17,070 nucleotides of DNA from Conexibacter sp. (lineage in GTDB: Bacteria; Actinomycetota; Thermoleophilia; Solirubrobacterales; Solirubrobacteraceae), in contig JAOPZP010000597.1 of the NCBI GenBank assembly GCA_025964055.1, positions 1-17,070 on the forward strand, given 5' to 3'. Positions 15,126-17,070 of the stretch are shown piece by piece (position 1 is the first letter of the stretch; every line of letters starts with the position of its first letter). The notes beneath the pieces are model-generated. The model was not told the origin of the DNA. It searched no databases and saw only the letters and a list, made by a program, of their open reading frames with translations. The position numbers were made by a program, and so were the translations under genes.

Positions 15126-15686
15126 GGCCCCTACGGTTCTCCGTCGGCGGCCGTTGACCTGCTGCCGTGCGTCGTTGGCCGAGCGCGGCTCTTGCCGCCT
15201 TCTGACAACTCCCCGGGCCGTCATGTCGGGTCCGGCTACAAGCGCTACATCGTGCTGACGCGCCTGACCTCGTCGCCGAGGTGGAGCGCGCCGCAGCGCT
15301 GGTCGGCGACCCGGGCCAAGCGCGCGTGTCGCCCCTGACGGGCGAGGAGCTTCCTGGCGTCCAGGCGATGGCGCACATGCGACGCGCCAACCTGATGCAG
15401 GCGTTCGCGCGCAGGCGATGTCGACGAAGGCGTCCGCGAAGCCCAGTCGATCCGCGTCTCCTGACGCGACGGGGAAGGGCTCGGCGGCGTCGGGTGAGCA
15501 ACGCGTTCGGCGGACCGGCCAACGGAACGCCTGCGGAACATGGATCCGCCCGGCAGACCGCGTGGCAGGCGTTCTCGGACTACACCTTTGCGTGGTAGTT
15601 GTGCGCGGCTCCTGCAAGTAAGGTCCGCGCGGATGAGGCGCACCGACGATGAGGCGCCGTCAGATGACAGGGAGGTCCAGGTCGCG
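15126..15686. other. intergenic stretch between CapA and a small secreted protein gene
   Basis: These 560 bases hold no intact gene that I trust. A degraded helical-repeat fragment lies on the plus strand (about 15215-15464, listed separately). Near the right end, TAAGGT (15619-15624) is a -10 candidate for the 15687 gene, followed by an in-frame ATG at 15633 and a GGGAGG sequence at about 15670. The remainder shows nothing recognisable. Confidence 0.4.
15215..15464 (+). pseudogene. fragment of a helical-repeat (TPR-like) protein, frameshifted
   Basis: One plus frame reads LHRADAPDLVAEVERAAALV, then VSPLTGEELPGVQAMAHM and RRANLMQAFA up to about 15409. A second frame then reads AGDVDEGVREAQSIRVS and stops at 15462-15464. 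Restoring one GC dinucleotide in the run after TTC (15404) joins them as QAFARAGDVDEGVREAQ, a good tetratricopeptide-like helix turn. No start codon with a ribosome site precedes it. It looks like the C-terminal remnant of a TPR-containing protein, as found in some actinobacterial regulators. The family is uncertain; the left boundary is approximate. Confidence 0.35.
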
Positions 15687-16068
15687 ATGTTGTTGCAGCC
15701 GAAGATCCGGATGCTGGGCTCCGCGGGTCTCGCGGCGTTGACCTTGGCGGTCACCGCGCCCCTCGCCCAAGGCGAGTGGTTCTACACCGAGAACGGCGCT
15801 CGCAAGATCGTCAAGGACGCCGCCCACAAGAAGTACGGCTACGCCTACGACGACCTGTTCTCCACCTGCCGGCCGCAGGGAGCTCGCGCGACCGAACCCG
15901 GGTACAAATACCACCGCTGGTCATGCAGCTACGGGGTGAAGGGAAGCGAGGACGACTGCGACGGTAGTGACTCGTTTCTGTGGGCGTCGCATGCTGATCA
16001 CCGGATCAAGCTCCGGACCCGGCGCCTACTACTACAAGGTGCTTGTCGGCTTGCAATGCATTGACTGA
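15687..16068 (+). CDS. small secreted Cys-containing protein with apparent 3' frameshift
   Basis: From ATG 15687 a signal peptide (about residues 1-29: IRMLGSAGLAALTLAVTAPL, then AQG-EW) precedes a small domain: ENGARKIVKDAAHKKYGY, STCRPQGA (Cys61), YHRWSCSYGVKG (Cys80) and EDDCDG (Cys91). In this frame the tail becomes an Arg-rich sequence ending at 16064. One base over, the next frame reads MLITGSSSGPGAYYYKVLVG followed by LQCID and a stop at 16066-16068, which is what small secreted actinobacterial proteins of this type look like (GS...G.YYY.VL.G..C). So the reading frame probably broke between 15955 and 15990 by mutation or sequence error. GGGAGG lies 11 nt before the ATG; an in-frame ATG at 15633 behind TAAGGT is an alternative start. 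Function unknown. Confidence 0.55.
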
Positions 16069-16144
16069 CCCCCGGCACTACACGATCGCGTACAACCCGC
16101 CGACCGCCCCAGGGGCATGAGTGGCCTGACCGCTGCTGGCCCAG

Positions 16145-16372
16145 TCAGTCGGTGTACTTCACGGAGCACAGTGTGATCGTCTTGTTGGTGCTGACCCGCG
16201 AGCCCGCGCGCGGGCTTTGGCGCACGACCTTCCAGTTGCGGTCAAACAGCAGCATGCGACCGCGCCCGCTGCAGTCCTTTTCGCGCAGGTTGTAGAAGCC
16301 GTGGGCCTGTAGGTCATCCTGCGCGGCCTGGTGGTTGCGGCCGACCTCCTGCCGCCGGACAGTCCCACACCC
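16145..16372 (-). pseudogene. PASTA domain module lacking a start codon
   Basis: The minus frame ending at TGA 16147-16145 reads TVRRQEVGRNHQAAQDDLQA, then HGFYNLREKDCSGRGRMLLF, DRNWKVVRQSPRAGSRVS and TNKTITLCSVKYTD. This is a complete PASTA-type module: the VG-x-NHQ-x-AQ-x-x-LQ helix, the DRNWKVV strand, QSPRAGSRVS, and the final ITL strand. PASTA domains occur on PknB-type kinases, penicillin-binding proteins and many secreted actinobacterial proteins and can bind peptidoglycan fragments. A TGA lies just upstream (16375-16373) and no ATG, GTG or TTG occurs before the middle of the module, so the N-terminus, presumably a signal peptide or anchor, is missing or out of frame. The domain call is strong; the gene is broken as written. 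Confidence 0.65.
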
Positions 16373-16460
16373 TCACCGTTCCCGAACCGAAGAAGTAAAC
16401 AGCCGTAAGCGCCGTCTCCAGCGGCGCTGCGGCACCCACCAGACCAGGAAGTCCTCTGCC

Positions 16461-16843
16461 GTGATCTCCCTCATTCCGAAGCCCCGCGGTTGCTGCTCTG
16501 GTCCTCCGCGCGTTGGCGGCGTTCGCCGGCGCCGCTCCCGCCGCACGGGCCCAGACGCCGTTCGCCTCAGCGTCCGGCCCGTGAGATACCTACAACAACA
16601 CGTTCTCCGGCGGTCAGCGTCGGCCAGCGCCCGAGCTACCACCTGTCCTGCTACTCGGGTCGGGAAACGCGACAGTGGACTTCTATGACGTGGGCGGGCC
16701 GGGCGCCTCGATCAGCGGCGTCGGCGACCGCTACCCGGCGTTCGTCGTCCCCGCCGTCGGGCCCTACGCCGTCGAAGTGCCGCTCAGTCAGGGGCCCTGG
16801 GCCTCGGCGGCTCCGACTGGGCAAGGCCAAGGCCAGGCGCTGA
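16461..16843 (+). pseudogene. broken gene for a small secreted protein
   Basis: Coding signs are scattered over shifting frames. GTG 16461 opens VISLIPKPRG; one frame over a signal-peptide core reads AVAALVLRALAAFAGAAPAA followed by RAQTPFASASGP and a TGA at 16582-16584. The same frame continues DTYNNTFSGGQR; another frame gives GQRPSYHLSCYSG; then the first resumes as GNATVDFYDVGGPGASISGV, DRYPAFVVPAVGPY and AVEVPL. The pieces suggest one exported beta-rich protein of about 120 aa interrupted by at least two frame changes and a stop. The family is not recognised. The end point is approximate. Confidence 0.45.
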
Positions 16844-16885
16844 GGCACGCGGGCAACGGCGGCTGCCGAGCGATCGCCACGCATC

Positions 16886-16914
16886 TTGCGGATATCTCTT
16901 ACATCTCGTATTCT
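16886..16914 (+). promoter_or_regulatory. sigma70-type promoter for a leaderless transcript
   Basis: TTGCGG (16886-16891) and TATTCT (16909-16914) are separated by exactly 17 bases in a locally AT-richer stretch. The -10 box ends 6 nt before ATG 16921, so transcription would start at or beside the start codon. No Shine-Dalgarno sequence is present. Confidence 0.5.
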
Positions 16915-16920
16915 GTCCGC

Positions 16921-17070
16921 ATGGGTCGCAACGAAGTCCCCAACAGCACGGCAGCCGTCATCGATCCTCCGCGTCCTTCACGTTCCAAGGCGCACGCCAA
17001 GGAGCGCCTGAAGCGGGCCGACAGTCGCCTGGCCGAGGCTCTCCCGTTGCGCGACGTCGACGACATCGTC
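16921..17070 (+). CDS. unidentified protein, N-terminal 50 codons only
   Basis: The gene runs off the window. The visible N-terminus is hydrophilic and basic, with MGRNEVPNSTAAVIDPPRP and then SRSKAHAKERLKRADSRLAE, ALPLRDVDDIV. The Lys/Arg-rich helix is followed by an acidic turn. There is no signal peptide or membrane segment, unlike most proteins in the window, so a cytoplasmic protein is likely. I do not recognise the family. The ATG start is favoured because a TTGCGG/TATTCT promoter places the transcript start right at it; the frame is open upstream as well, but that part belongs to the broken gene before it. Confidence 0.5.
   Translation, partial: MGRNEVPNSTAAVIDPPRPSRSKAHAKERLKRADSRLAEALPLRDVDDIV

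Noticed and set aside
15126..15617. N-terminal extension of the CapA-family gene
   Set aside because: Arg/Pro-rich translation without protein-like character, upstream of a good export leader.
1..17070. tRNA, rRNA, CRISPR array, insertion sequence or attachment site
   Set aside because: No tRNA T-loop/CCA pattern, no regularly spaced repeats, no transposase or integrase motif, and no long terminal inverted repeats were seen by eye.

Overview
This is a very GC-rich window in which almost every recognisable product is an envelope or secreted protein: signal peptides, lipoprotein leaders, single-TM anchors and small cysteine-containing domains. Base composition and gene families (DUF6159 membrane proteins, class A beta-lactamase-like lipoproteins, DUF459 SGNH proteins next to an AlgI-like MBOAT, PASTA modules, small Cys-rich secreted proteins) suggest an actinobacterium, most plausibly of the Thermoleophilia/Solirubrobacterales type. 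That placement is inference; no rRNA, tRNA or taxonomic marker gene lies in the window.

Layout. 1-4.2 kb: tail of a RibD/DHFR-like reductase, then minus-strand genes for an unknown 186-aa protein, a secreted CARDB-like protein, a fused polytopic membrane protein with a DUF6159 C-terminus, and a SnoaL-like protein. 4.2-4.87 kb: about 650 bases without a convincing gene. 4.87-7.5 kb: a two-gene plus-strand operon (TM-anchored four-cysteine protein, then a beta-lactamase-fold lipoprotein) converging on a small secreted protein.

7.7-15.1 kb is the most coherent part: one MBOAT acyltransferase, four different extracytoplasmic SGNH/GDSL proteins and a CapA-family protein, with one small Cys-rich lipoprotein. 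By analogy with AlgI/AlgJ/AlgX and PatA/PatB, the MBOAT would pass acyl groups across the membrane and one or more SGNH proteins would put them on, or take them off, an extracellular glycan. The two DUF459-like SGNH proteins directly flanking the MBOAT are clear paralogues that share an unusual adjacent Cys-Cys pair.

15.1-16.9 kb is a run of small genes with disrupted frames: a helical-repeat fragment, a frameshifted secreted protein, a PASTA module without a start, and a broken signal-peptide protein. This is either a pseudogene patch or local sequence error. The window ends in the first 50 codons of an unidentified gene behind a good leaderless-type promoter. Several other starts also have a TANNNT box 6-8 nt upstream, so leaderless transcription may be common here.
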